The notes beneath the pieces are model-generated. The model was not told the DNA's origin. It did not search any database and saw nothing but the letters and a program-made list of their open reading frames with translations. From NCBI RefSeq assembly GCF_019613795.1, contig NZ_CP080429.1, positions 2,220,501-2,284,500 of the forward strand: a stretch of 64,000 nt of DNA, read 5' to 3'. The stretch's first letter is position 1, and each line of letters begins with the position of its first letter. This stretch comes from Flavobacterium litorale (GTDB lineage Bacteria > Bacteroidota > Bacteroidia > Flavobacteriales > Flavobacteriaceae). Positions 26,683-35,264 of the stretch are shown one piece after another. The translations under genes were made by a program, and so were the position numbers.

Positions 26683-26895
26683 TGCTTTTAGTCTGGAAGT
26701 TTGTAAACTCAAAAGCAATTAGTAAATGTAAGCAAGAGCTAAGTATTGAGGCTATAAATCGTTATTGAAAACTTTGAGACCTTATAACTTTCTACTTTAC
26801 AACTACTGGTATGTTTAACATTTCGTTGGCAGCAGGCAAAATGTTAAAAGCGTAATTTTATTCGTATAAAATCAATATAATTAAAAAGCACTATT

Positions 26896-27192
26896 ATGGA
26901 CAAACGGATGTATCATTACGCAACAGTATCTAAAGCGTTAGCCGAATTGACTAAAAAAGGATATACTACTGATTTTAATTTACGAGAAGACCATGTTGCT
27001 AAAAACTGCGAACAGTTTACAATAGAAGAAGTATACCGTTATGAGGGTGAAACCGACCCTGCTGATGAGGCTACAGTGTATGGAATACAGTCGGAAGAGG
27101 GCGAAAAAGGCGTATTTGTTGCAAGCCATGGTGCCTATACCGAGAACAGTGCTGCTACAATGTTGCATAATATGACTTTAGCTAACCGATAA
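26896..27192 (+). CDS. conserved hypothetical protein of Bacteroidota
   Basis: 98 residues. The sequence reads as a small alpha/beta domain: a helix ATVSKALAELTKKGYTTDFN, then strands around EEVYRYEGETDPADEATVYGI and a final KGVFVASHGAY. I recognise it as a conserved small flavobacterial protein, sometimes given unsafe names in databases, but no function is established. It is 18 bp upstream of topoisomerase IB and likely co-transcribed. Confidence 0.75.
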   Translation: MDKRMYHYATVSKALAELTKKGYTTDFNLREDHVAKNCEQFTIEEVYRYEGETDPADEATVYGIQSEEGEKGVFVASHGAYTENSAATMLHNMTLANR

Positions 27193-27210
27193 AATAATAT
27201 ATTACCACAA

Positions 27211-28284
27211 ATGAGTGGATTACAAAAAAAGCTCGAAAAAATAGGCAACGACCCTGAAATTACTGCCAAAGTTGCTGGTTTGCGTTATGCCCTACAATCT
27301 GACGAGGGCTATACTAGGCAACGAAAAGGCAAAGGTTTTACCTATAAAGACCACGAGGGGAATACGGTTAAAGATAAAAAAATACGCAAACGGATAGAAA
27401 AACTCGTAATACCGCCAGCATGGGAGGACGTTTGGATATCACCGTACTCTAACGGGCATTTGCAAGTTACGGGTATTGATGCCAAAGGGCGTAAACAATA
27501 CCGCTACCACCCTGAATGGACTAAAATCCGAAATCAATCCAAATTTTATCGTCTTAGGCGTTTTGCGCTTGCCCTACCCGATATTAGGGCACAAGTAGAA
27601 AAAGACCTTAGGCGACAAGGATTACCTTACGAAAAAGTAGTAGCACTTGTGGTAAAACTAATGGAACTCACTAACATACGTATTGGCAACGAGGCGTATA
27701 AAAAACTATACGGTTCGTTTGGGCTTACCACACTTAGAGATAAACACGTAAAATTTAAAGGCAATACCGTAAAATTTGAATTTAAAGGCAAAAAAGGCGT
27801 TAAACACAAAATAAAACTACAGAGCCGTAGACTTGCCAACTTGGTAAAACGTTGTAAAGATGTGCCAGGTTACGAACTCTTTCAATACTACGATGATAAC
27901 AATAAACACCAGAGTATCGGCTCTACCGATGTAAACAACTACATTAAAGAGATTACAGGCGAAGATTTTACCGCTAAAGATTTTAGGGCTTGGGCAGGTA
28001 GTATTAACGCCCTATGTTCTTTTTTAGATATTGGTGAGTATTGTAATGATACCGAATGCAAAAAGAAAGTAGTAAAGGTTTTAGATAGCGTTGCAGAAAA
28101 ATTAGGCAATACCCGTACTGTATGCAAAAAATACTACGTACACCCTACCGTTATAGCATCGTACGAAAAAGGTTCTATTTGGAATTATAAACCCGACAGG
28201 AAAAACGACGACGATTTTGATGCAGATGAAAAAGCACTCCTTAAACTATTAACCGAAGAAAACATAGCCGAAGTAGTTGCCTGA
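27211..28284 (+). CDS. DNA topoisomerase IB
   Basis: 357 residues, the length of bacterial (poxvirus-like) type IB enzymes. It has an N-terminal domain (VIPPAWEDVWISPYSNGHLQ) and a catalytic domain with MELTNIRIGNEAYKKLYGSFGLTTLRDKHV, the KDFRAWAGSI helix and KKYYVHP, where the nucleophilic Tyr lies. It relaxes supercoils by nicking one strand through a 3'-phosphotyrosine. It is not essential in most bacteria. Confidence 0.93.
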   Translation: MSGLQKKLEKIGNDPEITAKVAGLRYALQSDEGYTRQRKGKGFTYKDHEGNTVKDKKIRKRIEKLVIPPAWEDVWISPYSNGHLQVTGIDAKGRKQYRYHPEWTKIRNQSKFYRLRRFALALPDIRAQVEKDLRRQGLPYEKVVALVVKLMELTNIRIGNEAYKKLYGSFGLTTLRDKHVKFKGNTVKFEFKGKKGVKHKIKLQSRRLANLVKRCKDVPGYELFQYYDDNNKHQSIGSTDVNNYIKEITGEDFTAKDFRAWAGSINALCSFLDIGEYCNDTECKKKVVKVLDSVAEKLGNTRTVCKKYYVHPTVIASYEKGSIWNYKPDRKNDDDFDADEKALLKLLTEENIAEVVA

Positions 28285-28342
28285 TTATTAAACAACCACA
28301 ATTACCGTTAATAAGTTTTACACATTTACAAATACAAATACA

Positions 28343-28372
28343 TTGCCATTGCACTCGCAATTATTATATTTG
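28343..28372 (+). promoter_or_regulatory. promoter of dnaX
   Basis: TTG at 28343-28345, 19 bp, then TATATTTG at 28365-28372 is a perfect consensus match, 16 bp ahead of the dnaX ATG at 28389. Confidence 0.78.
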
Positions 28373-28388
28373 TTACTCACTAAGCCCT

Positions 28389-29474
28389 ATGGAACAATTT
28401 ATTGTATCAGCTCGTAAATACCGCCCACAAACCTTTAAAGATGTTGTGGGGCAGCAAGCTATTACCAATACCTTGTTAAACGCTATAGAAAACAATCATT
28501 TAGCACAAGCCCTACTCTTTACAGGACCTCGTGGCGTAGGTAAAACTACTTGTGCACGTATTTTAGCACGTAAAATAAACCAAGAGGGGTACGACGACCC
28601 TAACGAAGATTTTACGTTTAATGTGTTTGAGCTAGATGCAGCATCCAACAACTCGGTAGACGATATTCGTAATCTTATCGATCAAGTACGCATACCACCC
28701 CAAACAGGTAAGTATAAAGTATATATTATAGATGAAGTGCACATGCTCTCGCAAGCCGCCTTTAATGCTTTTTTAAAAACATTAGAAGAGCCACCAAAGC
28801 ATGCTATATTTATACTGGCTACCACAGAGAAGCATAAAATAATCCCCACCATATTATCGCGCTGCCAAATATTCGATTTTAAGCGAATAACCGTAAAAGA
28901 TGCTAAAGAGCATTTGGCAGAAGTAGCCAAAAGCCAAGGTATTACGTTTGAGGACGATGCTTTGCATATTATAGCGCAAAAAGCAGATGGTGCCATGCGC
29001 GATGCGCTATCTATATTTGATAGAGTAGTTAGCTATTGCGGTACCAACTTAACGCGCCAAGCGGTTACTGAGAACCTTAATGTATTAGATTACGAATACT
29101 ATATTAAAGTAACCGATTTACTACTACAAAATAACATCCCTGAGTTATTATTATCATTTAATGATATACTGGCAAAAGGTTTTGATGCACATCATTTTAT
29201 AGCAGGGCTTGCCTCCCACTTCCGTGATTTGTTAGTTTGTAAAAATCCTGCAACACTCGTTTTACTAGAGGTTGGCGAAGTAGCACAGCAGCTATATGGT
29301 TCACAAGCACAAAACGCAAGTCAGGAATTTTTGTTAGAAGGTATTACCATTGCTAACGATTGCGATTTGAAATATAAAAATAGCCAAAATCAGCGATTAC
29401 TCGTTGAACTTTGCCTCATGCAGCTCGCCTCTATCACTTTTGATGGAGAAAAAAAAAAGCTGAATCATTTATAA
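28389..29474 (+). CDS. dnaX: DNA polymerase III subunit gamma (zero-frame product)
   Basis: This is the unshifted reading of the same gene: 361 residues ending KKKLNHL at a TAA 15 bases after the A10-G run. It keeps clamp-loader domains I to III and lacks the tau linker and the polymerase and helicase contact region. Comparable short gamma products are made in E. coli by ribosomal frameshift and in Thermus by transcript slippage. Confidence 0.6.
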   Translation: MEQFIVSARKYRPQTFKDVVGQQAITNTLLNAIENNHLAQALLFTGPRGVGKTTCARILARKINQEGYDDPNEDFTFNVFELDAASNNSVDDIRNLIDQVRIPPQTGKYKVYIIDEVHMLSQAAFNAFLKTLEEPPKHAIFILATTEKHKIIPTILSRCQIFDFKRITVKDAKEHLAEVAKSQGITFEDDALHIIAQKADGAMRDALSIFDRVVSYCGTNLTRQAVTENLNVLDYEYYIKVTDLLLQNNIPELLLSFNDILAKGFDAHHFIAGLASHFRDLLVCKNPATLVLLEVGEVAQQLYGSQAQNASQEFLLEGITIANDCDLKYKNSQNQRLLVELCLMQLASITFDGEKKKLNHL

Positions 29475-30121
29475 TTCCTCCCGATTATTTTAAAAATGCT
29501 GCAACTGCTGGTACTGTTATCAGTCAACCAACAAATGCTACAACTAAGCCTCGTACTGCTGAGCCTGATAATACCGCACCACAACAAAAAATTGAGGAAC
29601 CCAAAGTAGTACAAAAGCCTAGTGAACTCCCTAAAACAGAAAGCGATAATAAGCCAAAAGTTTCTGCGTTTTCGCTATCTAGCATTAAAAAGAAGCGTGA
29701 GTTAGCAGAAAGCCAAAAAGCTATAAGTAACAATAAGGACGACCTACCTACAGAGGCTTTTACAGAAACGGATATGCTTTTAATGTGGAATAAATTTGCA
29801 CAACGCCTTAGCGATAGTGGTAAAAAAATTATGGCTACCTATATGCAAATTAACGACCCTGTTTTGGCTAAAGATGGTTTTACCATACAATTGGAGTTGC
29901 CCAACGAAGGCTCTAAGGTAGATTTTGATAATAACAAACTAGATTTATTGGGTTACTTACGCGGTAAACTGCACAACCACGACATTGTTATAGAAACACA
30001 CGTAAACGAAAAAATTAGCAAAAAACATGCATTTACCCCTCAGGAAAAATACGAACGCTTAAAAGCCATAAACCCTGCTATAGAGTTATTACGTAAAGCC
30101 TTTGATTTGGATATTGGTTAA
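28389..30121 (+). CDS. dnaX: DNA polymerase III subunits gamma and tau, read through a -1 frameshift
   Basis: The zero frame runs from ATG 28389 to TAA 29474 (361 residues, gamma) and contains the AAA+ clamp-loader domains: GPRGVGKTT, IIDEVHML, TLEEPP, STILSRCQ and the lid GAMRDALSIFDR. At 29449-29459 lies A10-G. A -1 shift there (GAA AAA AAA AAG, then GCT GAA TCA) enters an open frame that runs without a stop to TAA 30121 and adds about 220 residues: a Pro/Lys-rich linker (29500-29740) and a conserved C-terminal domain (DMLLMWNKFAQ to LLRKAFDLDIG). This gives a tau product of about 577 residues. Either programmed frameshifting or transcript slippage, or a sequence error, explains it. The gene is required for replication. 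Confidence 0.9.
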
Positions 30122-31353
30122 TTTTTTTTGTTTATATTTTCAATTTCTTCATCAACACTTTTCATAAAATGCTGCATAACTTCATTTGGATGTAATGATA
30201 GAAAATTATCAATTAAGCTTTTAATTTCGTGTTGTATTATCCTGTCGTTTTTACCGTAATCCCAAATAGGCAGTAAACTTGCTTTAAAGATAGTTTCAAA
30301 ATCAAGATTTTCTATATATATTCTTGGCTTTTTATCCTCGTCTTCAATAACATCATCAGGATAATGGCAAACACGATACGCATACAACTGAAAAAGTACC
30401 CGTAGTGCTAACGATGCTGTTCCAGGGTCGTTTATACCAGGGCTTAATGCTTTTATGGCAACTTCGGTAAGCTGCCTAAATCCGTATAAAAAATTATTTG
30501 TTATGGTTTCGTCAGTATTTAGTAATAACGCATGTTGTATCTTTTTTATCGTTTCTTCACTTAACTGTTTATTGACCCGAATTATGAGTACATCTTTCAA
30601 CAAAAATGTACCTGGACCATACTGAAGTTGCACAACACAATTTTCTTCGCAACATAGTTTTAGTAGCTCCTTTACATCTATCCCTTCATAAACGCTAGCT
30701 TTTGGTGTAAGGATTTCGTAATTAAAATTTTCTTTGGGTTTAGTATCTAATTTTAACTCTTCTTGGCACATCTCGCGCATAGCACTATTAGTAACTTTAT
30801 AAATACGCTGAATAATAACCTCGTATTTTACGGATTGGGTTATATAGTGTAAAAAGTAAATGAACAGGAATATATCTATAATAGCAGTTAATATAAGTGT
30901 ATAAGTACTTATTGATGGTATTTGTATGCCCGAATCAATATCGCGAATGGTACTGAGTAAGAATAATGCAAACATTATAGTACCAATATAATTGCCAAGT
31001 ACAACTTGTTGAAAACGATTCCCGATGAGTTTATTGAGGACTCTATTTGACATTTGCGATGCTGCCTGATTAAGCACTATCATTACCATGGAAAAACTAA
31101 AAACGGTTAACGAGAGTATTCCTCCTGCTATTACAGCAATAATATTACGTGCTGTGGCGGCATCTTTTATTGTGAGCCAAGAAAATTCGTCTTTTAATGC
31201 TGCTCCTGTTTCAGAAAAATCAAACCGTATTAGTAACAACGATACAATTAAAAAAGTAAACGCTATAAAAGCAGGGTAAAAAGCAATACTGTTTACTATT
31301 TTGGTATATTTTTTACGTATCCAGAATTTAATATTATCAATAAGGTTTTTCAA
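30118..31353 (-). CDS. DUF2254 family membrane protein
   Basis: 411 residues. Four membrane helices lie in the first 170 residues (FYPAFIAFTFLIVSLLLI, IIAVIAGGILSLTVFSFSMVMIVLN, VVLGNYIGTIMFALFLLS, YTLILTAIIDIFLFIYFLH). The cytoplasmic C-terminal part has the family motif ALSPGINDPGTASLALR. Function unknown; it is an inner-membrane protein. Its stop overlaps the dnaX stop tail to tail by four bases. Confidence 0.87.
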   Translation of the reverse strand: MKNLIDNIKFWIRKKYTKIVNSIAFYPAFIAFTFLIVSLLLIRFDFSETGAALKDEFSWLTIKDAATARNIIAVIAGGILSLTVFSFSMVMIVLNQAASQMSNRVLNKLIGNRFQQVVLGNYIGTIMFALFLLSTIRDIDSGIQIPSISTYTLILTAIIDIFLFIYFLHYITQSVKYEVIIQRIYKVTNSAMREMCQEELKLDTKPKENFNYEILTPKASVYEGIDVKELLKLCCEENCVVQLQYGPGTFLLKDVLIIRVNKQLSEETIKKIQHALLLNTDETITNNFLYGFRQLTEVAIKALSPGINDPGTASLALRVLFQLYAYRVCHYPDDVIEDEDKKPRIYIENLDFETIFKASLLPIWDYGKNDRIIQHEIKSLIDNFLSLHPNEVMQHFMKSVDEEIENINKKN

Positions 31354-31407
31354 ATTGTATGTGTTATTATAAATAAATAATACTAAGTTAATACTATTAT
31401 TACCATA

Positions 31408-32454
31408 TTACTCTAATTGCAAACGTATTATTTTGTTTTGCCCAGCAGCTATAATGGTAGTATTATCTACAAAACGCAATGTGTGCAATAAAGTGTCATC
31501 GTGTATTTTTTTCCAAGTATTCCCTCTATCGTACGAATAATAAACTCCCGAAGGTCCTGCAGTTACCAACTCGTTACCCTCGCTATTGGGTACAAATTGT
31601 ACACAAGAGGCATAGCCAAAACCTACACCCTCTCCTACCAATTGCCAGCTTTTACCACCATCTGTGGTTAGTATTTTATTGCCCAAGTTTTTATCCTGTT
31701 TTTCGTAATTACCACCTACGGCGAAACCAATTGTATCATCGTAAAAATCAGCCGAAAAAATACCTGCCATTGCACTACCCTGCTCTATTGGCGTATTATA
31801 CACTTCCCAAGTTTTTCCTTTATCGGTAGAATGAAAAACTCTCGATTTTTTACCGCCAGATACTATCCAAATATTCCCTTCTTTTACAATTACATTAGTA
31901 TCGCTAGCAGCAAAAGCAGCTTCACCATCGGCAGTTTTTGGCAAAACATCGCAAGAAATTTTTGTCCATGTTTCGCCTCCATCATTCGTAATAATAACCG
32001 ATAAACAATCAGAAGTTGGGTCGCCCATAGCAATACCATCCATATCGTTATAAAACTCCATACTATCGTAAAACACCTTTTCTCCTGTTTCGGTATATAC
32101 CTGTTTTATTGTTTTACTTTTCTTATCAATTTTGTATAAACTGGCAGGTGTACCTACGTTTAGTATAAATACACTGCTAGTTGTATGGGCAATAGCTCTA
32201 AACTCGGTTGGTAAAGTATCGTTAACTATTGTATTGCTATAATTTTCTTTACTGTTAAGGGTTACAAAACCATATTTACCCCCACTGCCCGAATACCATA
32301 CTGTATTATCAGCCACAGTAAGGGCGCGAATACTAATTTTATCGTGCAATAAGGTATCAACACTTACAGTTTTAAAAGATGGTTGCGGTACTTTTTGTTC
32401 CTGCTTACACGAAACAAAAATTGATATCAATAGTAATACTATATATTTTGCCAT
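31408..32454 (-). CDS. BNR/WD40-like beta-propeller lipoprotein (YCF48/Hcf136-like)
   Basis: 348 residues from ATG 32454 (MAKYIVLLLISIFVSCKQ), which places a lipobox FVSC near residue 16; the frame begins 19 codons earlier without support. It contains repeated beta-propeller blades with the SxDGGxTW-type motif (TNDGGETWTKI, STDKGKTWEVY, TTDGGKSWQLV, SYDRGNTWKKI). This is the layout of photosystem II stability factor-like and sialidase-like folds; here it is an exported lipoprotein of unknown ligand. Confidence 0.85.
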   Translation of the reverse strand: MAKYIVLLLISIFVSCKQEQKVPQPSFKTVSVDTLLHDKISIRALTVADNTVWYSGSGGKYGFVTLNSKENYSNTIVNDTLPTEFRAIAHTTSSVFILNVGTPASLYKIDKKSKTIKQVYTETGEKVFYDSMEFYNDMDGIAMGDPTSDCLSVIITNDGGETWTKISCDVLPKTADGEAAFAASDTNVIVKEGNIWIVSGGKKSRVFHSTDKGKTWEVYNTPIEQGSAMAGIFSADFYDDTIGFAVGGNYEKQDKNLGNKILTTDGGKSWQLVGEGVGFGYASCVQFVPNSEGNELVTAGPSGVYYSYDRGNTWKKIHDDTLLHTLRFVDNTTIIAAGQNKIIRLQLE

Positions 32455-32577
32455 AATTGTGCTTTTTTCGAGCACTAATATAGGATATATAAAAGTAAAA
32501 ACCCGACCCATTGTAGTATACTCCTACAACGAATCAGATTTTAAAATTTGGGGAACTGATATAAAAAATCTTTACAA

Positions 32578-32943
32578 TTAATTATGAACTTGCCGTTTAT
32601 TACCATCAAACATATATATCCATATCATCCGAGATAATCTAAAATTAAATGTACTCAACAAAAATGCTGCTATTGCAATTATAGCTATAGTTGCTTCGTA
32701 GCTATCTACAAATAAGCGTGATAGTAAAAATATAGGAGCCATTTCTAGTATAGTAATACCATAACTTACGTACATAGCACCATAAAAAAAACCTGGTTCT
32801 TTTTCAAATTTATGAGCGCATACCTTACATTCTTTTCGCATTTTTGGCATTCTAAATAATAGCGGATTCCCTTTCTTCTCAAACACATGCCCCTTACCAC
32901 ATACGGGGCATTTCTCGCTTATAATATCTATAAATTGTGACAT
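32578..32943 (-). CDS. DUF983 family membrane protein with zinc-ribbon
   Basis: 121 residues. Two CxxC-type pairs, CPVCGKGHVF (14-23) and CKVCAHKFEKEPGFFYGAMYVSYG, form a zinc-ribbon-like module. Two membrane helices follow (SYGITILEMAPIFLLSRLF, ATIAIIAIAAFLLSTFNF). DUF983 is common in Bacteroidota and alphaproteobacteria with no known biochemical role. It appears monocistronic. Confidence 0.88.
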   Translation of the reverse strand: MSQFIDIISEKCPVCGKGHVFEKKGNPLLFRMPKMRKECKVCAHKFEKEPGFFYGAMYVSYGITILEMAPIFLLSRLFVDSYEATIAIIAIAAFLLSTFNFRLSRMIWIYMFDGNKRQVHN

Positions 32944-33038
32944 ACCTAAAATTTTCTACAAAGGTACGTAGCACAGTAACTGCGAGGCAATGACTTATAT
33001 GCGCATAAATTTGTACTTTTAGGACATAAACCAAAGTA

Positions 33039-33920
33039 ATGAAAAAAGTAGCAGTACTTAATATAGGGCAATTTATACGACAAAGTAACTTAGCAGGCTT
33101 TTACACCAATACCATGCAAGACCACCTTGTTACCAGCCATAAAGATATTTACCTGCCCCACTCCCACAATTTTTATGTTGCCATACTATTTACACACGGT
33201 AGCGGTATACACGAGGTAGATTTTAGTACTTACAATGTTACACCAGGGAGTTTATTTTTTTTAAACCCTGGGCAAACACACCATTGGGAGCTATCCGACG
33301 ATGTAGCAGGCTACGTTTTTTTACACACACAAAGCTTTTACGATTTACAATACACGCAAAACACTATAAATCAGTTTCCATTTTTTTACAGCATGCACAA
33401 TTTACCCTGTTTGTATATTACGGGCAATGAGCTAGTAACCATTGAAAAATTATTTATTCAGATTTATGAAGAGAATGAAATTGACGAATCGTTAAAAAAA
33501 CAGAAAATAATAAGCCTTATCAATTTGGTGTATATTGAAAGTACACGCATCTATCTGAAATTAAACCCTGTAGACGGTAAAAATAAAAACACCTATTACG
33601 TTAAGTTCAGGCAATTGGAGCAACTGGTAGAAGAACATTACAAAACGGAAAAATCGCCTTCTGCCTACGCCCAAATGCTCAATATAAGTCCAAAACATTT
33701 AAATCGTATTGCACAAGCTGTAATTGGCAAAACCGTAACCGATGTAATATTAGAGCGCGTTTTATTAGAGGCCAAAAAGGAATTAGTACTGCAGCAAAAA
33801 AACTTTAACGAAATTGCATATGCCTTAGGCTATGAAGATTACGCCTATTTTTCTCGCTTATTTAAAAAGAAAGCTAACGAAACACCATCGGCATTTTTAA
33901 GGCGTTACGGCAATGGGTAG
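33039..33920 (+). CDS. AraC family transcriptional regulator
   Basis: 293 residues. An N-terminal cupin-like ligand domain (YLPHSHNFYVAILFTHGSG, FFLNPGQTHHWELSDDVAGYVF) is followed by the two-HTH AraC domain (about 190-293), with SPSAYAQMLNISPKHLNRIAQAVIGKTVTDVI and FNEIAYALGYEDYAYFSRLFKKKANETPSAF. The target is unknown; no divergent metabolic gene is adjacent, only DUF983. Confidence 0.93.
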   Translation: MKKVAVLNIGQFIRQSNLAGFYTNTMQDHLVTSHKDIYLPHSHNFYVAILFTHGSGIHEVDFSTYNVTPGSLFFLNPGQTHHWELSDDVAGYVFLHTQSFYDLQYTQNTINQFPFFYSMHNLPCLYITGNELVTIEKLFIQIYEENEIDESLKKQKIISLINLVYIESTRIYLKLNPVDGKNKNTYYVKFRQLEQLVEEHYKTEKSPSAYAQMLNISPKHLNRIAQAVIGKTVTDVILERVLLEAKKELVLQQKNFNEIAYALGYEDYAYFSRLFKKKANETPSAFLRRYGNG

Positions 33921-33948
33921 TACCGTGTTTTATCTGCATAAAATTCAA

Positions 33949-33956
33949 TACCTTTG
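33949..33956 (+). promoter_or_regulatory. -7 element before the RsmB-like gene
   Basis: TACCTTTG matches TAnnTTTG and lies 17 bp before the ATG at 33974. The -33 match is poor. Confidence 0.45.
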
Positions 33957-33973
33957 CACCTCAATTTTTTATA

Positions 33974-35188
33974 ATGAGATTACACAGAAATTTAGTATTT
34001 ACGGTTATCGATTCGTTAGGTTTTATATTTAACGATGGTGAGTATGCCGATAAAGTGGTAGCGCGTGCACTAAAAAAAGACAAACGCTGGGGAAGTGCCG
34101 ACAGAAAGTTTGTAGCGGAAACAATTTATGAAATTGTACGCTGGAAACGCCTTTATGCTGAGATAGCCGAAGTTAAAGAACCGTATAACCGTGATAACCT
34201 ATGGCGCATTTTTGCGGTATGGGCTGTACTGCGTGGGTATAACCTACCCGACTGGAAATATTTTGAAGAAACACCCGTACGCCGTATTAAAGGTCGTTTT
34301 GACGAACTGTCCAGAATTAGAAAATACAGAGAGTCGATACCCGATTGGATGGATGAGCTTGGTTTAAAAGAACTTGGCAAAGAAAAATGGGAAAAAGAAC
34401 TTGCATCGCAAAATGAGCAGGCTAAAGTAATACTTAGGGTAAATACCTTAAAAACAACACGAGAAAAGCTGCGTGCTATACTTATGGATTTGGGTGTTGC
34501 TACCGAAATGCCTAACGAATATCCCGACGCGCTGGTATTAAAAGAACGCTCTAATGTATTTATGACTGACGCTTTTAAAGAAGGGTTATTTGAAGTACAA
34601 GATGCATCGTCGCAATTAGTAGCTCGTTTTCTGGATGTAGCTCCAGGCATGCGCGTGGTAGATACTTGCGCAGGTGCTGGTGGTAAAACACTCCACATGG
34701 CATCGTTAATGGAAAATAAAGGGCAACTTATTGCTATGGACTTGTACGAAAGTAAGCTAAAGCAATTAAAAATTCGTGCTAAACGGAATAGTGCTTTTAA
34801 TATTGAATACCGTATTATCGATAGTTCTAAAGTAATTAAAAGGCTTCACGAAAAGGCGGATAGAGTGTTAATTGATGCACCTTGTAGCGGGCTTGGCGTT
34901 TTAAAGCGTAACCCCGATAGTAAGTGGAAACTACAACCTGAATTTATAGACAACATCAGGAAAACACAGGCTGAAGTTTTAGATAGTTATTCTAAAATTG
35001 TAAAACCAGGGGGTAAATTGGTGTATGCAACATGTTCGGTATTGCCATCGGAAAATCAGGAACAGATAGAACGCTTTTTAAATACCGAAACAGGAAAGCA
35101 GTTTGCACTAAACAAAGACCATAAAATACTAGCCTCAGAGTCAGGTTTTGATGGCTTCTATATGGCATTACTCGAACGTAAAAAATAA
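33974..35188 (+). CDS. RsmB/NOP-family 16S rRNA cytosine-C5 methyltransferase
   Basis: 404 residues. An N-terminal NusB-like helical region (1-130) is followed by a PUA-like section and the SAM methyltransferase core. Motifs are VDTCAGAGGKTLHMA (SAM), LIDAPCSGLGVLKRNPD (Cys for product release) and VYATCSVLPSENQEQI (catalytic Cys). It forms m5C in rRNA, as RsmB does at C967 in E. coli; the position methylated in this organism is inferred. Confidence 0.92.
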   Translation: MRLHRNLVFTVIDSLGFIFNDGEYADKVVARALKKDKRWGSADRKFVAETIYEIVRWKRLYAEIAEVKEPYNRDNLWRIFAVWAVLRGYNLPDWKYFEETPVRRIKGRFDELSRIRKYRESIPDWMDELGLKELGKEKWEKELASQNEQAKVILRVNTLKTTREKLRAILMDLGVATEMPNEYPDALVLKERSNVFMTDAFKEGLFEVQDASSQLVARFLDVAPGMRVVDTCAGAGGKTLHMASLMENKGQLIAMDLYESKLKQLKIRAKRNSAFNIEYRIIDSSKVIKRLHEKADRVLIDAPCSGLGVLKRNPDSKWKLQPEFIDNIRKTQAEVLDSYSKIVKPGGKLVYATCSVLPSENQEQIERFLNTETGKQFALNKDHKILASESGFDGFYMALLERKK

Positions 35189-35264
35189 TAGCACTATATT
35201 TATAATGTTAAAAACGCTAGCACTTTGTAATAATACACTACGTTTGCTACCCAATTTTTTTTAA

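Noticed and set aside
25503..26761. A prophage or integrative element around the BRO-N gene
   Set aside because: No integrase, capsid, terminase, tRNA fragment or direct repeats were seen; only one gene is phage-like.
26469..26768. A plus-strand protein of about 99 residues in the rnpB region
   Set aside because: It lies inside the RNase P RNA gene on the other strand, whose conserved core and P1 pairing explain the sequence.
29475..29773. dnaX as a pseudogene
   Set aside because: The shifted frame is open for its full length with a conserved C terminus, and the break falls on a known type of slip site in an essential gene.
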